Shown: piece after piece, positions 15,481 through 23,867 of the stretch
Layout: each line of letters begins with the position of its first letter
How positions within the stretch are numbered: position 1 is the first letter of the stretch
NCBI RefSeq assembly: GCF_015356785.1
Contig: NZ_JAAEJV010000005.1
Span: forward strand, 1-64,000
Length of the DNA: 64,000 nt
Origin: Candidatus Neptunochlamydia vexilliferae
GTDB lineage: Bacteria; Chlamydiota; Chlamydiia; Chlamydiales; Simkaniaceae
Direction: 5' to 3'
Made by a program: the position numbers and the translations under genes
The notes under the pieces: generated by a model
Databases searched by the model: none
Told to the model about the DNA's origin: nothing
The model's input: the letters and a program-made list of their open reading frames with translations, nothing else

Positions 15481-16452
15481 ATGTACACCGAATACTTTGG
15501 TCCAATTGATCGAGAAAAGCTAAGCGATGCGAACCATCATCTTGAAGCTGCAGCTCGCAAACTGCAGCAAGGGGGGCTTGTTGCTTTTCCGACAGAAACA
15601 ACTTATGGGCTCGGCGCAATTATCTTAAATGTGCCAGCGATTGAACGTCTTTTTGCAGCTAAGGGACGCCCTGCCGATCGCTCTCTTCCTGTACAAGTAG
15701 CAAATATCGAACAAGTTAAATTTGTTGCAAAAGATCTTCCTTCAGAAGTCTTTGCCTTAGCAAAGCGCTTTCTTCCTGGTCCTTTGACCCTCGTTTTGAA
15801 AAAGCATCCAAATCTCTGCTCAAAGGTGACAGCGGGTAAAGAGACTGTTGCGATTCGGATCCCTTCTGATCCCATTGCTCTCCGACTTATTGAACTAACG
15901 GGATGTCCTTTAGCCGTTCCTTCGGCTAACCAATCGGGGAAGCCAAGTCCTACAACAGCTGCCCATGTCCTTGAAGATCTTAACGGCCTGATTGAAGGGA
16001 TTGTCGATGGGGGGGAGACCGAGCTTGGAATAGAGACGACGATCCTTTCCTTAGAAGATCCGATGAAACCTACCATTTTGCGGGTAGGGGCGATCTCTCA
16101 AAAAGAGATCGAGGAAGCACTTGGTCGGCAAGTGACCATTCATCCTGCTGCCCTCCTTTTAGATAGAAATAGTTGTTTCCCCAAGCTCCGCTCAACGGTT
16201 CGTCTTTTTGCTTCTTGGGATGAGATGAAGATTTACCTCAAGCTCAGTGCTCCTAGTAAGCGGCTTATCATGAGTGAAGAGCCTGCCCCCATCGAAGGAG
16301 GGGATCACTTCAAGCTTTCAGCGAAGAGCTTTTATGAGGGGCTCCGAACGGCAAACCGTGATGGATATGTAGAGGTTTTAGTTCTTTGTGATCCGCAGCT
16401 CAAGCGGAATGCTTTTCTCCTCAACCGCCTCAAGCAGATCGCCAGCACCTAG
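15481..16452 (+). CDS. Threonylcarbamoyl-AMP synthase (Sua5/YrdC family)
   Basis: 323 residues. The YrdC domain (about residues 20-210) has the AFPTETTYGLGA, AAKGRPADRSLPVQV, KRFLPGPLTLVL and VPSANQSGKPSPTTA motifs that bind ATP, bicarbonate and threonine. A C-terminal extension (about residues 235-323) corresponds to a Sua5-type domain. It makes the threonylcarbamoyl-AMP used for t6A37 of ANN-decoding tRNAs, in the cytosol. I chose ATG 15481 (with AGGAAGAGG just before it) rather than 15406, whose extra 25 residues do not look conserved. Confidence 0.88.
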   Translation: MYTEYFGPIDREKLSDANHHLEAAARKLQQGGLVAFPTETTYGLGAIILNVPAIERLFAAKGRPADRSLPVQVANIEQVKFVAKDLPSEVFALAKRFLPGPLTLVLKKHPNLCSKVTAGKETVAIRIPSDPIALRLIELTGCPLAVPSANQSGKPSPTTAAHVLEDLNGLIEGIVDGGETELGIETTILSLEDPMKPTILRVGAISQKEIEEALGRQVTIHPAALLLDRNSCFPKLRSTVRLFASWDEMKIYLKLSAPSKRLIMSEEPAPIEGGDHFKLSAKSFYEGLRTANRDGYVEVLVLCDPQLKRNAFLLNRLKQIAST

Positions 16453-16507
16453 TGTTTTTGATGGTTTGCTTTGTTTGATTTTTGTGTTTTAAACTAGCAG
16501 TAAATAT

Positions 16508-16803
16508 CCATTAATCCATATGCGGACAGCTCACCGCGTTCATTCTGGCGCCCTCCGGGCTTGAACTCACGTCAGTTCGCTGGGGAAGATAAAAAAGAAA
16601 AAAACTCTCCTGCGAAGGGACAGCCCTCAACCGCCAGGTTGGAAAGGGCTGCTCAGAGCAGTCCGCGGCTTCAGGGCGAACCTGTAAAATCGGCATGAAG
16701 GAGGGGTGGATCAGTGCTTCGCACGGCCCCCCTCTTGAAGGTCCGATTTGACTGTTCGCTTGAAGCTCAAGGGGCAGCGGGGGCGCAGCCCCGATGCATC
16801 TCT
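16508..16803. repeat. GC-rich dispersed repeat, copy C
   Basis: The gene-free stretch 16453-16876 is mostly this element. It shares GCGGACAGCTCACCGCG, GTCAGTTCGCTGG, GAGGGGTGGATCAGTGCTTC, GCACGGCCCCCC and GGGGCAGCGGGGGCGCAGCC with copies A and B. It has its own internal inverted arms (GCGGACAGC near 16521, GCAGTCCGC near 16661). It carries no transposase and no clean target duplication that I could identify. The spurious ORFs through it are shadows. Confidence 0.65.
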
Positions 16804-16876
16804 ATATGGATCCTTGGAGTTATCAGCTGGTTTAGAGCACAAAAATTCAACAAAACAAACCATTACCACCAAACCA

Positions 16877-17479
16877 CTACCTACTGTGGTGGGAAATGTC
16901 ATTCCAAAGCTTTAAAGCCCGCACTTCGTGCTCATATCCTAGAATGGAAAGTGATGCGGTTGAAAGAGTGAGCCGCCGCCCCATTTCTATAGGCATCTCC
17001 AGCTAGCAGGTTGCAAAAGCGCAGGAAAAATGACCACTTGTAAAAAGGGCAATCTTCCCCTCGAGCGACTCGAGTTTTTGGACAAGGCACATCCCTCGTT
17101 TAATAACCTCTTCAACCGGCTCTCCAGCAGGAGCACCATGGGTAAAGATGTTCCAGTCAGTATTGGTTTTGTGGATTTCAGCGCTTGTCAATCCCTCGTA
17201 GGCCCCATAGTTCCACTCGAGAATATCATCATCGACCTGGGGCTCGAGGCCACAGATAAGACAGGTCTCCTTGGCTCGCTTGAGGGGGCTTGAAAAGACA
17301 TGGTCGAACCGGATTTTTTCAAGCCGCCTGCCCAGGGCCATTGCCTCAACTTCCCCTTTGTCGGTGAGGGGAATATCGGTGAGTCCGGTATGCTTTCCAT
17401 CGCGGGACCACTCGGTTTCCCCATGGCGGATGAGGTAGATCTCTTTCTCACAGGGCTTCTTCAAGCTCTCCCCGCTCAT
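16877..17479 (-). pseudogene. Histidine phosphatase family protein with an internal amber codon
   Basis: The first 158 codons encode a phosphoglycerate-mutase-like phosphatase: LIRHGETEWSRDGKHTGLTD (catalytic His), FSSPLKRAKETC, EWNYGAYEGLT (acid) and the second His motif TSGHFSC. A TAG at 17003-17005 then stops translation. The same frame continues for 41 more sense codons as LEMPIEMGRRLTLSTASLSI and GYEHEVRALKLWND, the normal C-terminus of this family, to a TAG at 16877. A TGG to TAG change would explain it. All catalytic residues precede the stop, so a shortened product might still fold. It overlaps the upstream AsmA-like gene by 32 bases. Confidence 0.75.
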
Positions 17480-18200
17480 TTTCAGAAAAGAGTCCTCTTA
17501 GGTCAACCCGGTTTCTTCCTCCGGAAGAACCTCTAGGGTTGAGCACTCCTTCAAGCATGTTTTGGAGTCCCTCCTTACTAAAGACACTGCGGAGGGTTTC
17601 TGCCATAATAATGTGCATGATCTGAGAGGTGGGGATCCCTCCCTCGCTACTGATATTTGTCAGCTCTAGGCGGTTGATGGGGCGGAGTTTTCGGTTAGCC
17701 CTCCCTCCCGTCGTATAAGCAAGCTCGACCTGAAGATTTGTAATGACAAGCCGCTTAATGAGGACCTTAGTTGTCTCTTTTTTAGCTGCGGCTTGGGCTT
17801 TTTCCTCACTTGTCGCACGGCTCATATTGTTCATGATGGTGGTCCAGTTTCCCTTTCGGCTGCGAGGGGAGTCAAACTCAAGACCGAGGTAAATATCATC
17901 CATGGTCATGTCTTCAATGACGATATTTTTATCGAAAAAGCGGGTGAGGGGAATGCTAATATCGATCTTAGCAACAGAAAGGGCGCGGGGCGTTTTGTTA
18001 TAGCCGCGGGGGTTACCCACCTGTATTCCATCGACCGAAAGGGAAGCGGAAGAGACCTTGATATCGGAAATCGTCACCGCCACTTGCGCCCGTTTCGACA
18101 GCTTATGGGATACGATTGTGGGAAGCATATTCCATAAAAGGACACCCACTAAACAGGCAATGACAACGAGTCCAAAAAAAATAATAAGAAACTTTTTCAT
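17448..18200 (-). CDS. AsmA-like inner membrane-anchored protein
   Basis: 250 residues. An N-terminal hydrophobic anchor (MKKFLIIFFGLVVIACLVGV) is followed by a soluble beta-rich domain containing VTISDIKVSSASLSVDGIQV and FDKNIVIEDMTMDDIYLGLE. The alternation 'layer of short strands plus IEDM..D.IYL' is what AsmA/YhdP-type periplasmic proteins show. These function in outer-membrane lipid homeostasis. It directly follows the MOMP-like porin gene (one-base spacing), so it may be coexpressed with it. The C-terminal ~25 residues are charged. Family placement is tentative. Confidence 0.55.
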   Translation of the reverse strand: MKKFLIIFFGLVVIACLVGVLLWNMLPTIVSHKLSKRAQVAVTISDIKVSSASLSVDGIQVGNPRGYNKTPRALSVAKIDISIPLTRFFDKNIVIEDMTMDDIYLGLEFDSPRSRKGNWTTIMNNMSRATSEEKAQAAAKKETTKVLIKRLVITNLQVELAYTTGGRANRKLRPINRLELTNISSEGGIPTSQIMHIIMAETLRSVFSKEGLQNMLEGVLNPRGSSGGRNRVDLRGLFSENERGELEEAL

Positions 18201-19232
18201 CTAAAAATTCACCGATCCTCGCAGTGTTAATCCTTGAAGGGCGACAAGGCCCGTACTGAGCCAAGTCTCTTTTGCTCCGCTTGCAGGAGCAGCTGTTGAG
18301 CGGAAAATCTCCTGCAGGTTGGTCCAGATATTCATCTCGTAGCCCGCAAAAATCTCAAAGCGCCACTTGTTAAAACTTCGCTGATAGGAGGGGCCCAGAA
18401 GCAGTTGCGTGGTAAAAGAAACCCGGTAATCGCGGTAGCGGGCATCGCGAACCGGTACCAGGGCATTATCTCCCGGCTGCGAAGGGGTATTGACCGTCTG
18501 CTTTGAATGGTTTTTATACCGGCCAATGACAAGGGCTGTGGTAAATTTTCCCGTGGTATAAAAGTGGTTGCCCCAAAACCAATCAAAGCTTAAGCCGGTA
18601 CGGAAGCCAAAGCCCCAATATTTCCACCGATTGGTGGTCGAAGTGGCACTCGTCCCTGCATCGAAGTAGCGGACCTTCCAGTTTTGATGGGTCCAGACAC
18701 CGCTAAAAGCCCCGAGAAGCTTCAACCGAAGGTGGGGGTTATTGTCGATATGAAAGACTCGGTGGGCGATCAGATCAGCCGTTTTATAGTGGAGTTGGAT
18801 CCGACTCGTCGCGTGGTCGATTGGATTCGAAAAAACCTGCGGGAAGGTTCCCGTTGTAAACTGTTCTGGAGAGGAAGACCGTTTTATCCGGTCGGTCCCC
18901 TTAAAGTGGATGTAAGTCCATTCAAAATCAGCTTCCCAGAAGTTGGGAGCGCGGTAATAGCCGATTGAAAAGCGGTAGCCGGGATCGAAGTCAAACTCGG
19001 CCTGCTCGAAATCTCCCTGCGCATAGGAATTGCTCGGTCCCCAAGCCGGTTTTTTCATCCGGATGGCGTAGTCAAGAGCGCCCTCATTGACGCTCCAGAA
19101 AAGAAATTCCCCATTGATCACCACCACTGCATCATCTTTATTGAAGAGGTCTTGCTCATCAGGGGGAACCTGCTGCTGCGCATAGACAAATGCTGGAACA
19201 AGGAGTAATAAAAGGAACTTCTTATGCATCAT
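18201..19232 (-). CDS. MOMP-like beta-barrel outer membrane protein
   Basis: 343 residues. Signal peptide MMHKKFLLLLLVPAFVYAQQ, then a mature protein with alternating amphipathic strands rich in Trp/Tyr/Phe. It starts with the GEFLFWSVNEGALDYA motif and ends in aromatic-terminated LTLRGSVNF, the beta-barrel C-terminal signature. The pattern fits the Legionella-type major outer membrane protein family, which environmental chlamydiae use as porins in place of, or in addition to, classical MOMP. The mature protein has no cysteine residues. The start could also be the second Met. Confidence 0.75.
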   Translation of the reverse strand: MMHKKFLLLLLVPAFVYAQQQVPPDEQDLFNKDDAVVVINGEFLFWSVNEGALDYAIRMKKPAWGPSNSYAQGDFEQAEFDFDPGYRFSIGYYRAPNFWEADFEWTYIHFKGTDRIKRSSSPEQFTTGTFPQVFSNPIDHATSRIQLHYKTADLIAHRVFHIDNNPHLRLKLLGAFSGVWTHQNWKVRYFDAGTSATSTTNRWKYWGFGFRTGLSFDWFWGNHFYTTGKFTTALVIGRYKNHSKQTVNTPSQPGDNALVPVRDARYRDYRVSFTTQLLLGPSYQRSFNKWRFEIFAGYEMNIWTNLQEIFRSTAAPASGAKETWLSTGLVALQGLTLRGSVNF

Positions 19233-19238
19233 TATTTC

Positions 19239-19436
19239 CTATAGATTGGACTCTGAAACTTCAAAATCCCGATCCATCACGGTTTTGCGTCCATCTGCTT
19301 GCGCATTATTGATCGCTTTGGCAACCTCTCTTTCGACGATGCGAGTCAGCGCTTCCGCAGCTGATGCAGAGGTGCTCATCCCCGCCTTATCTTTAATGTA
19401 TTTTTTGACTTTGCTAACAACAACAAGAATTTCCAT
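19239..19436 (-). CDS. Small histone-fold DNA-binding protein (archaeal/bacterial histone type)
   Basis: 65 residues beginning MEILVVVSKVKKYIKDKAGM and ending GRKTVMDRDFEVSESNL. The helix-strand-helix pattern, with STSASAAEALTRIVEREVAK as the long central helix and the terminal RKTVMDRDF loop (R-T/D pair), matches single histone-fold proteins known from archaea and some bacteria such as Bdellovibrio. A nucleoid-structuring role is likely. It lies between rlmB and the porin gene, on the porin strand, with seven bases between it and the porin start. Family assignment is by pattern; biochemical properties are inferred. Confidence 0.7.
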   Translation of the reverse strand: MEILVVVSKVKKYIKDKAGMSTSASAAEALTRIVEREVAKAINNAQADGRKTVMDRDFEVSESNL

Positions 19437-19546
19437 AAACCTACCTTCATATAAGTGAATTTTTGAACATTCTCCAACGTATAACGAAAAAAGAATTTCA
19501 CGACAAATCCTTTCTTTTCTTTCATAGACATGTTACCCTTGCTAAC

Positions 19547-20257
19547 ATGAAACGGATCATCATGGGAAAGCATGCGTTAGAGGAAGTTCTCCAGAAAAGT
19601 CCGGAGCGCTTTCTCCATGTCTACACCCATAAAAAAGAGGATCCTCTTGCGACCGACCTCAAAAAACAAGGGGTCAAGGTCTTATGCGCTCCCAAGCAAA
19701 AGCTCGCTTCTCTTGCAGGGTCAGAGTCCCACCAGGGCTTTGTCGCCGAAGTGAAGGAGCGGGAATTCTTAACGCCGAAAGCTTTTCTGCAAGACGCTCC
19801 TGAAAAAAGTCTCGTTTTGATGTGCGATGCGATTCAGGATCCCCAAAACTTTGGGGCGATTCTCCGCGCTGCCGAGTGCTTTAGAGTCGATGCGGTTATC
19901 TACTCGAAGAACCGAAATGTGGCCCTCACCCCTGTTGTGAGCAAGTCAAGTGTGGGCGCTTCTGAGCTGGTCCCTCTAATGCCCGTCTCAAACTTGGCCG
20001 ACACCCAAAAGAAGTTCCAAGATGGGGGCTACTTTTCTGTCGCTGCTGAACTAAAAGAGGGAGCCCACTCCCTTTTTGATTTTGAGTTTCCAGAAAGGAC
20101 CCTCCTCATCTTAGGGGCTGAGGGGAGTGGCATCCAGCGCCTCGTCTCCGATCGGGCCGACTTTCACGTCATGATCCCGATGCAAGGGGCGATCGATTCG
20201 CTTAACGTTTCTCAAGCCGCGGCAACCTTTTTAGCAATGCACAGTTCACACCGTTAG
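19547..20257 (+). CDS. rlmB: 23S rRNA 2'-O-methyltransferase of the SpoU/TrmH family (RlmB-like)
   Basis: 236 residues from the Met at 19547 (MKRIIMGKHALEEVLQ). The N-terminal substrate-binding domain has the SHQGFVAEV motif. The C-terminal SPOUT knot has the three motifs: DAIQDPQNFGAILRAAE, LILGAEGSGIQRLV and DSLNVSQAAATF. It transfers a methyl group from SAM to G2251 of 23S rRNA if it is RlmB. The upstream in-frame Met at 19463 would add 28 unconserved residues. The last 56 bases overlap the trehalase gene tail to tail. Confidence 0.85.
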   Translation: MKRIIMGKHALEEVLQKSPERFLHVYTHKKEDPLATDLKKQGVKVLCAPKQKLASLAGSESHQGFVAEVKEREFLTPKAFLQDAPEKSLVLMCDAIQDPQNFGAILRAAECFRVDAVIYSKNRNVALTPVVSKSSVGASELVPLMPVSNLADTQKKFQDGGYFSVAAELKEGAHSLFDFEFPERTLLILGAEGSGIQRLVSDRADFHVMIPMQGAIDSLNVSQAAATFLAMHSSHR

Positions 20258-21788
20258 TCCACCCAAACCCTTGCTGAAGGGCATACTCGCCTCGGGCAAT
20301 ATCCAAAGAGCAGTCACGCACATTATACTTTTCAAGGAGAGTCCCCGTTTCCTTGAAGATCTTTTCGGAAAGGGCAAGCCACCGGCGGGCCCCTTCCATC
20401 GCGAGATCGGTATAGCCATAGTTGAGGAGTCCTTGGATGGTGATCCACTGGAGCGGAGCCCAGCCATTGGGCATGTCCCACTGGTGGCCACTTTCGGTCA
20501 GCGTCGTGACAAAACCCCCATCCTTTAGAAAGTCGATGTAAAGCCGCTTTACACAGGCCTCTGCTTGCTCGGGGGTGGCTGCTTTGACGAAGAGGGGGGT
20601 GACCCCGGCAAGGGAGAGGGTAGGGCTAGGCTCTTTCTTCTTAAAGTTGTAGTCGAAGAAGAAATCCTCTTTCCAAAAGAGGGTCTGGATCGCTTTTTTT
20701 CGTTTGGCAGCGGCAGCGGCATAAGGGGCAGGATCTTTGGCGAAGCGGGCCAAGGTCTCTTCTAAATGGTAAAGGAGACAGTTAAGGTCAATGGGGAGGA
20801 TGTCGAGGGTGCAGATCGTCTGAAAACTCTTTTGGTCTCCGATCCAACGGGAGCTAAAGTCCCATCCAGAGGCGCAGGCGGCCCTTAAGTGTTGGAAGAA
20901 CTCGGGAGGGATCCCCTCTTTGGCTAGGGTGGTTTCGCGGAGGTAAGCTTCAGGGCGGGGGATATTTAGGGGATCGAAGTAGCGGTTGAGCCCCAGGTCT
21001 CCCTTACAAGTCTCTATCCAATAGGCATATTCTTTTTCAAGGTGGGGGATATACTTGAGGGCGAACTCCTTTTCCCCAGCATCATAGAGGAGGGTGAGCA
21101 AAAAAGAGAAGTAAGGGGGCTGGGAGCGGGAGGCAAAGTAGACCCGGTTCCCGTTAGGGATAAAGCCAAACTGCTCAATCAGAAAGGCAAAGTTTTCGAC
21201 CATGTTCTTAACCAAGGTCATATCTTCTAAGCCGAGGGCGGTAAAGTAGCTGTCCCAGTAAAAGCATTCGCGGAACCGGCCCCCAGGAACGATGTGGGGC
21301 TTGGGAAGGGAGATCAAAGAACTATACCCAAACAAGTTCAAGAATTGGTTTTTCCCCACGCCAGCATCCCCATCTTTAACTCCCTCTGCATCGCCCCTAT
21401 CTCCTCGATAGGGGACTGCTTCGAGGGAGCTAAATCTGGGGCGCCGGCTTTGGCAAATTCCCAATTCTTGAATTTGTTTGGGTATATAAGGAGAGGGGGC
21501 CCGCATCTCTTTAAGGAGGATCGGCCACATCTTCTTAATATAGTCTTCCATGGTTGAGGCTTGGGGAACCTGCTCCTCTTCTTGGGTTGGAAGGTCAAAA
21601 TGCTCTTCCACAAACCGTTTAAGATCAAAGTCACCGCTCTTTTTCTGGGTCTCAAAGGCTTTTAAAATTTCATCGGGAGGGGAGCGGGGAATGCTATCTA
21701 CAAAGGTCTTTCCATCGGGAAAGATTTGGGCTATTTGGACCGCTTCAAAAAGGGGGCCCGAAACTTGTATAAATTTTTCATCGCTCAT
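20202..21788 (-). CDS. Trehalase (GH37), carrying a 54-residue insertion
   Basis: 528 residues from the Met at 21788 (MSDEKFIQVSGPLFEAVQIA). Trehalase signature 1 is PGGRFRECFYWDSYF and signature 2 is QWDMPNGWAPLQW. The (alpha/alpha)6 barrel residues follow the usual order. It hydrolyses alpha,alpha-trehalose to two glucose. No signal peptide is seen, so it is probably cytosolic. About residues 102-155 derive from a transposable element (21325-21484) inserted in frame. Removing it restores a normal RAPSPYSSLISLPKPH junction. Whether the enzyme still works is unknown. Trehalose use is unusual for an obligate intracellular bacterium. Confidence 0.88.
   Translation of the reverse strand: MSDEKFIQVSGPLFEAVQIAQIFPDGKTFVDSIPRSPPDEILKAFETQKKSGDFDLKRFVEEHFDLPTQEEEQVPQASTMEDYIKKMWPILLKEMRAPSPYIPKQIQELGICQSRRPRFSSLEAVPYRGDRGDAEGVKDGDAGVGKNQFLNLFGYSSLISLPKPHIVPGGRFRECFYWDSYFTALGLEDMTLVKNMVENFAFLIEQFGFIPNGNRVYFASRSQPPYFSFLLTLLYDAGEKEFALKYIPHLEKEYAYWIETCKGDLGLNRYFDPLNIPRPEAYLRETTLAKEGIPPEFFQHLRAACASGWDFSSRWIGDQKSFQTICTLDILPIDLNCLLYHLEETLARFAKDPAPYAAAAAKRKKAIQTLFWKEDFFFDYNFKKKEPSPTLSLAGVTPLFVKAATPEQAEACVKRLYIDFLKDGGFVTTLTESGHQWDMPNGWAPLQWITIQGLLNYGYTDLAMEGARRWLALSEKIFKETGTLLEKYNVRDCSLDIARGEYALQQGFGWTNGVNCALLKRLPRLEKR
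21325..21484. mobile_element. 160-bp MITE inserted in frame in the trehalase gene
   Basis: Terminal inverted repeats start TACCCAAACAAGTTCAAGAA and end with the complement (TTCTTGAATTTGTTTGGGTA). TA is duplicated at both sides (21323-21324 and 21485-21486), as for IS630/Tc1-mariner-type insertions. Element plus duplication is 162 bp, exactly 54 codons, with no stop codon in the trehalase frame. Related single arms occur at 14107-14130 and 54719-54737. Confidence 0.8.
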
Positions 21789-21887
21789 TCTAATCAAGAT
21801 AGGAAAAATCGAATAAAAAGCAATTGACAATCCGCCCAAGTTTTGCCAGAAGAAGGTTACGAGACGACACAAACTGTTAGGGTGAAA

Positions 21888-23789
21888 ATGGAAGGGGGGA
21901 AAACTTCCAGATCTTTTTGGCAAAGGATGCTGCTCATCAACCCGTACTACTTTGTCCTACTCATGGCCGGGTTTTTCACCCTAAATGTTTGCCATGTCGT
22001 CTCTTTGGATCAAGAGTGGAGCTTTTCTCTCACATACTTTCTCGCTTATGCACTGCTACAAAGCTTTTTAGAGGTCATTCTCCTAGGCTTGGTCGCTCAT
22101 CTGATTAAGCGCTATTTTCCTAACCCTTTTTACTATGGGTTCATTAGCCTTTGCCTTCTCTTTTTTATCCTTCGCTACATCGACTTTACCCTGACCCGCT
22201 TTATGGATATCTCGGTTTTTTACGGTCTCCGTTGGGTCTTTGATGAGAGTTTTGAAAACTTTATCGAACTCCTTCATTTGACGGGAATTAGCATTATGAC
22301 TTGGGCTTTTCTTCTTGCAGCAACCGTGACGGTTATTCCACTATTGGCGGTCGGGCTTTACAAGTTAACCGCAAAGCTAGCGACAAAAAAGCCTCTAAAG
22401 GTGACCTATCGAGGGCTGGCGCAGGTCCTTTGCTGTTTACCCTTAGGGCTGATAGCCCTTGATTTTACAGTGACTCCTAGATTAGACCGGCAACAGTACT
22501 ATTATTATGAGCGGGTCCTTCCCTGGAAGTCGACCCTTTTTTCCCAAGAGAAGGTGTTGCTCCGCCTCGGTCGTCCCCTAAAATCGCTTCCGAATGAAAA
22601 CAAAACGCTTAAAATCCTCCACACAACGCCCATTGCAGCGGCCAACAAGCCGAACATCTACCTCTTTATCGTGGAGAGTTTGCGTGATGACTTTATGACC
22701 GAGGAGACGGCCCCCCACATTGCCACCTTTAGAGAGGAAAATGTCCGCTTTGGAAAGACCTTTTCCAATGCCAACGCGACCCATAAGGCGTGGTATTCCC
22801 TTTTTTACTCCCGCTACCCCTTCCTTTGGGCCGAGACCCAAAAGAAGTGGGAGTCGGGGAGTCCTCCTCTCCAAATTCTCAAAAAGATGGGGTATGACAT
22901 CCATGTCTATTCGGGGTCTCAGCTCCGCTACTACCGGCTCGATAAATTGATGTTTGGGACCCATCACTACCTTGCCGATTCCTATCATGTCTATCCCCAC
23001 TATGCTCCGGTCCAAGCCTGGGAGTCTGACACCCGAGCGGTGAATAAATTTTTGGGTCATCTCGATAAAGAAAAGAGCAAAGAGGGGAACCTCTTTATTT
23101 TCTTTATCGACTCGACCCACTTTAACTATAGTTGGCCCGACGACTATCCCACCCACTTTACACCCATTAGCGAGGAAAAGACAGATCTTCGGGTTTCCAA
23201 TTCGATTAAAAATGTCCACCTCACAAAGAACCGGTACCGAAACTCGATCCACTTTGTCGATTCTCTCTTTGGGCAGGTGGTGAACCGCCTAAAAGAAAAG
23301 GGGCTTTATGACGATGCCCTGATCCTTTTTACCGCTGACCATGGCGAGGAGTTTTTCGAGGAAGGACAACTCTTTCACGCCTCCCATCTCAGCGCAATGC
23401 AAACCGAGCCCCCACTTTACATGAAGCTTGGGGATAACAAGCGGCTCAAAACCGTAAAGACCGATGAAATTATCACCTCTCATGTCGACATCTTCCCGAC
23501 CCTCATCGATTACCTGCTGGGGGAGCAGCCCTATCCCTTTTTTGATGGGGAGTCTCTGTTCAAAGAAGGGCGCTTTCCCTTTGTGATCACAGGGCGCTTC
23601 AACGGCCCCCGCGCTCCCGAAGAGTTTTTCATCCACGATGGGACGCTCAAGTGCACCCTCCGCTTTAACACCGACCGGGAACTTGAGGTGCGCTCCCTCA
23701 AAAACACCCTCGGTCGCCCCCTCAAAATCAATAAAGAGGCCCTAAAAGCCCGCTATGCTCCTGTTTTCAAAAAAATCATAAATAATTAA
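21888..23789 (+). CDS. Membrane-anchored sulfatase-fold phosphotransferase (LTA synthase/EptA-like)
   Basis: 633 residues from the Met at 21888. Five N-terminal membrane helices (residues ~12-200) are followed by an extracytoplasmic alkaline-phosphatase-superfamily domain: IYLFIVESLRDDFM (metal site), NATHKAWYSLFYS (nucleophile region, T/S) and LILFTADHGEEFFEEGQLFH (DHGxE metal ligands). Enzymes of this build move phosphoethanolamine or phosphoglycerol head groups onto lipid A or other envelope glycans. The precise substrate is not visible. The first Met at 21843 would add 15 residues. It is divergent from the trehalase gene. Confidence 0.75.
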   Translation: MEGGKTSRSFWQRMLLINPYYFVLLMAGFFTLNVCHVVSLDQEWSFSLTYFLAYALLQSFLEVILLGLVAHLIKRYFPNPFYYGFISLCLLFFILRYIDFTLTRFMDISVFYGLRWVFDESFENFIELLHLTGISIMTWAFLLAATVTVIPLLAVGLYKLTAKLATKKPLKVTYRGLAQVLCCLPLGLIALDFTVTPRLDRQQYYYYERVLPWKSTLFSQEKVLLRLGRPLKSLPNENKTLKILHTTPIAAANKPNIYLFIVESLRDDFMTEETAPHIATFREENVRFGKTFSNANATHKAWYSLFYSRYPFLWAETQKKWESGSPPLQILKKMGYDIHVYSGSQLRYYRLDKLMFGTHHYLADSYHVYPHYAPVQAWESDTRAVNKFLGHLDKEKSKEGNLFIFFIDSTHFNYSWPDDYPTHFTPISEEKTDLRVSNSIKNVHLTKNRYRNSIHFVDSLFGQVVNRLKEKGLYDDALILFTADHGEEFFEEGQLFHASHLSAMQTEPPLYMKLGDNKRLKTVKTDEIITSHVDIFPTLIDYLLGEQPYPFFDGESLFKEGRFPFVITGRFNGPRAPEEFFIHDGTLKCTLRFNTDRELEVRSLKNTLGRPLKINKEALKARYAPVFKKIINN

Positions 23790-23867
23790 ATCATTTATTA
23801 TTATTTATTCATAACTATACATTGTGCTATAATGTAATAGTTAAAATAAATTAACATTAGTAATAGC

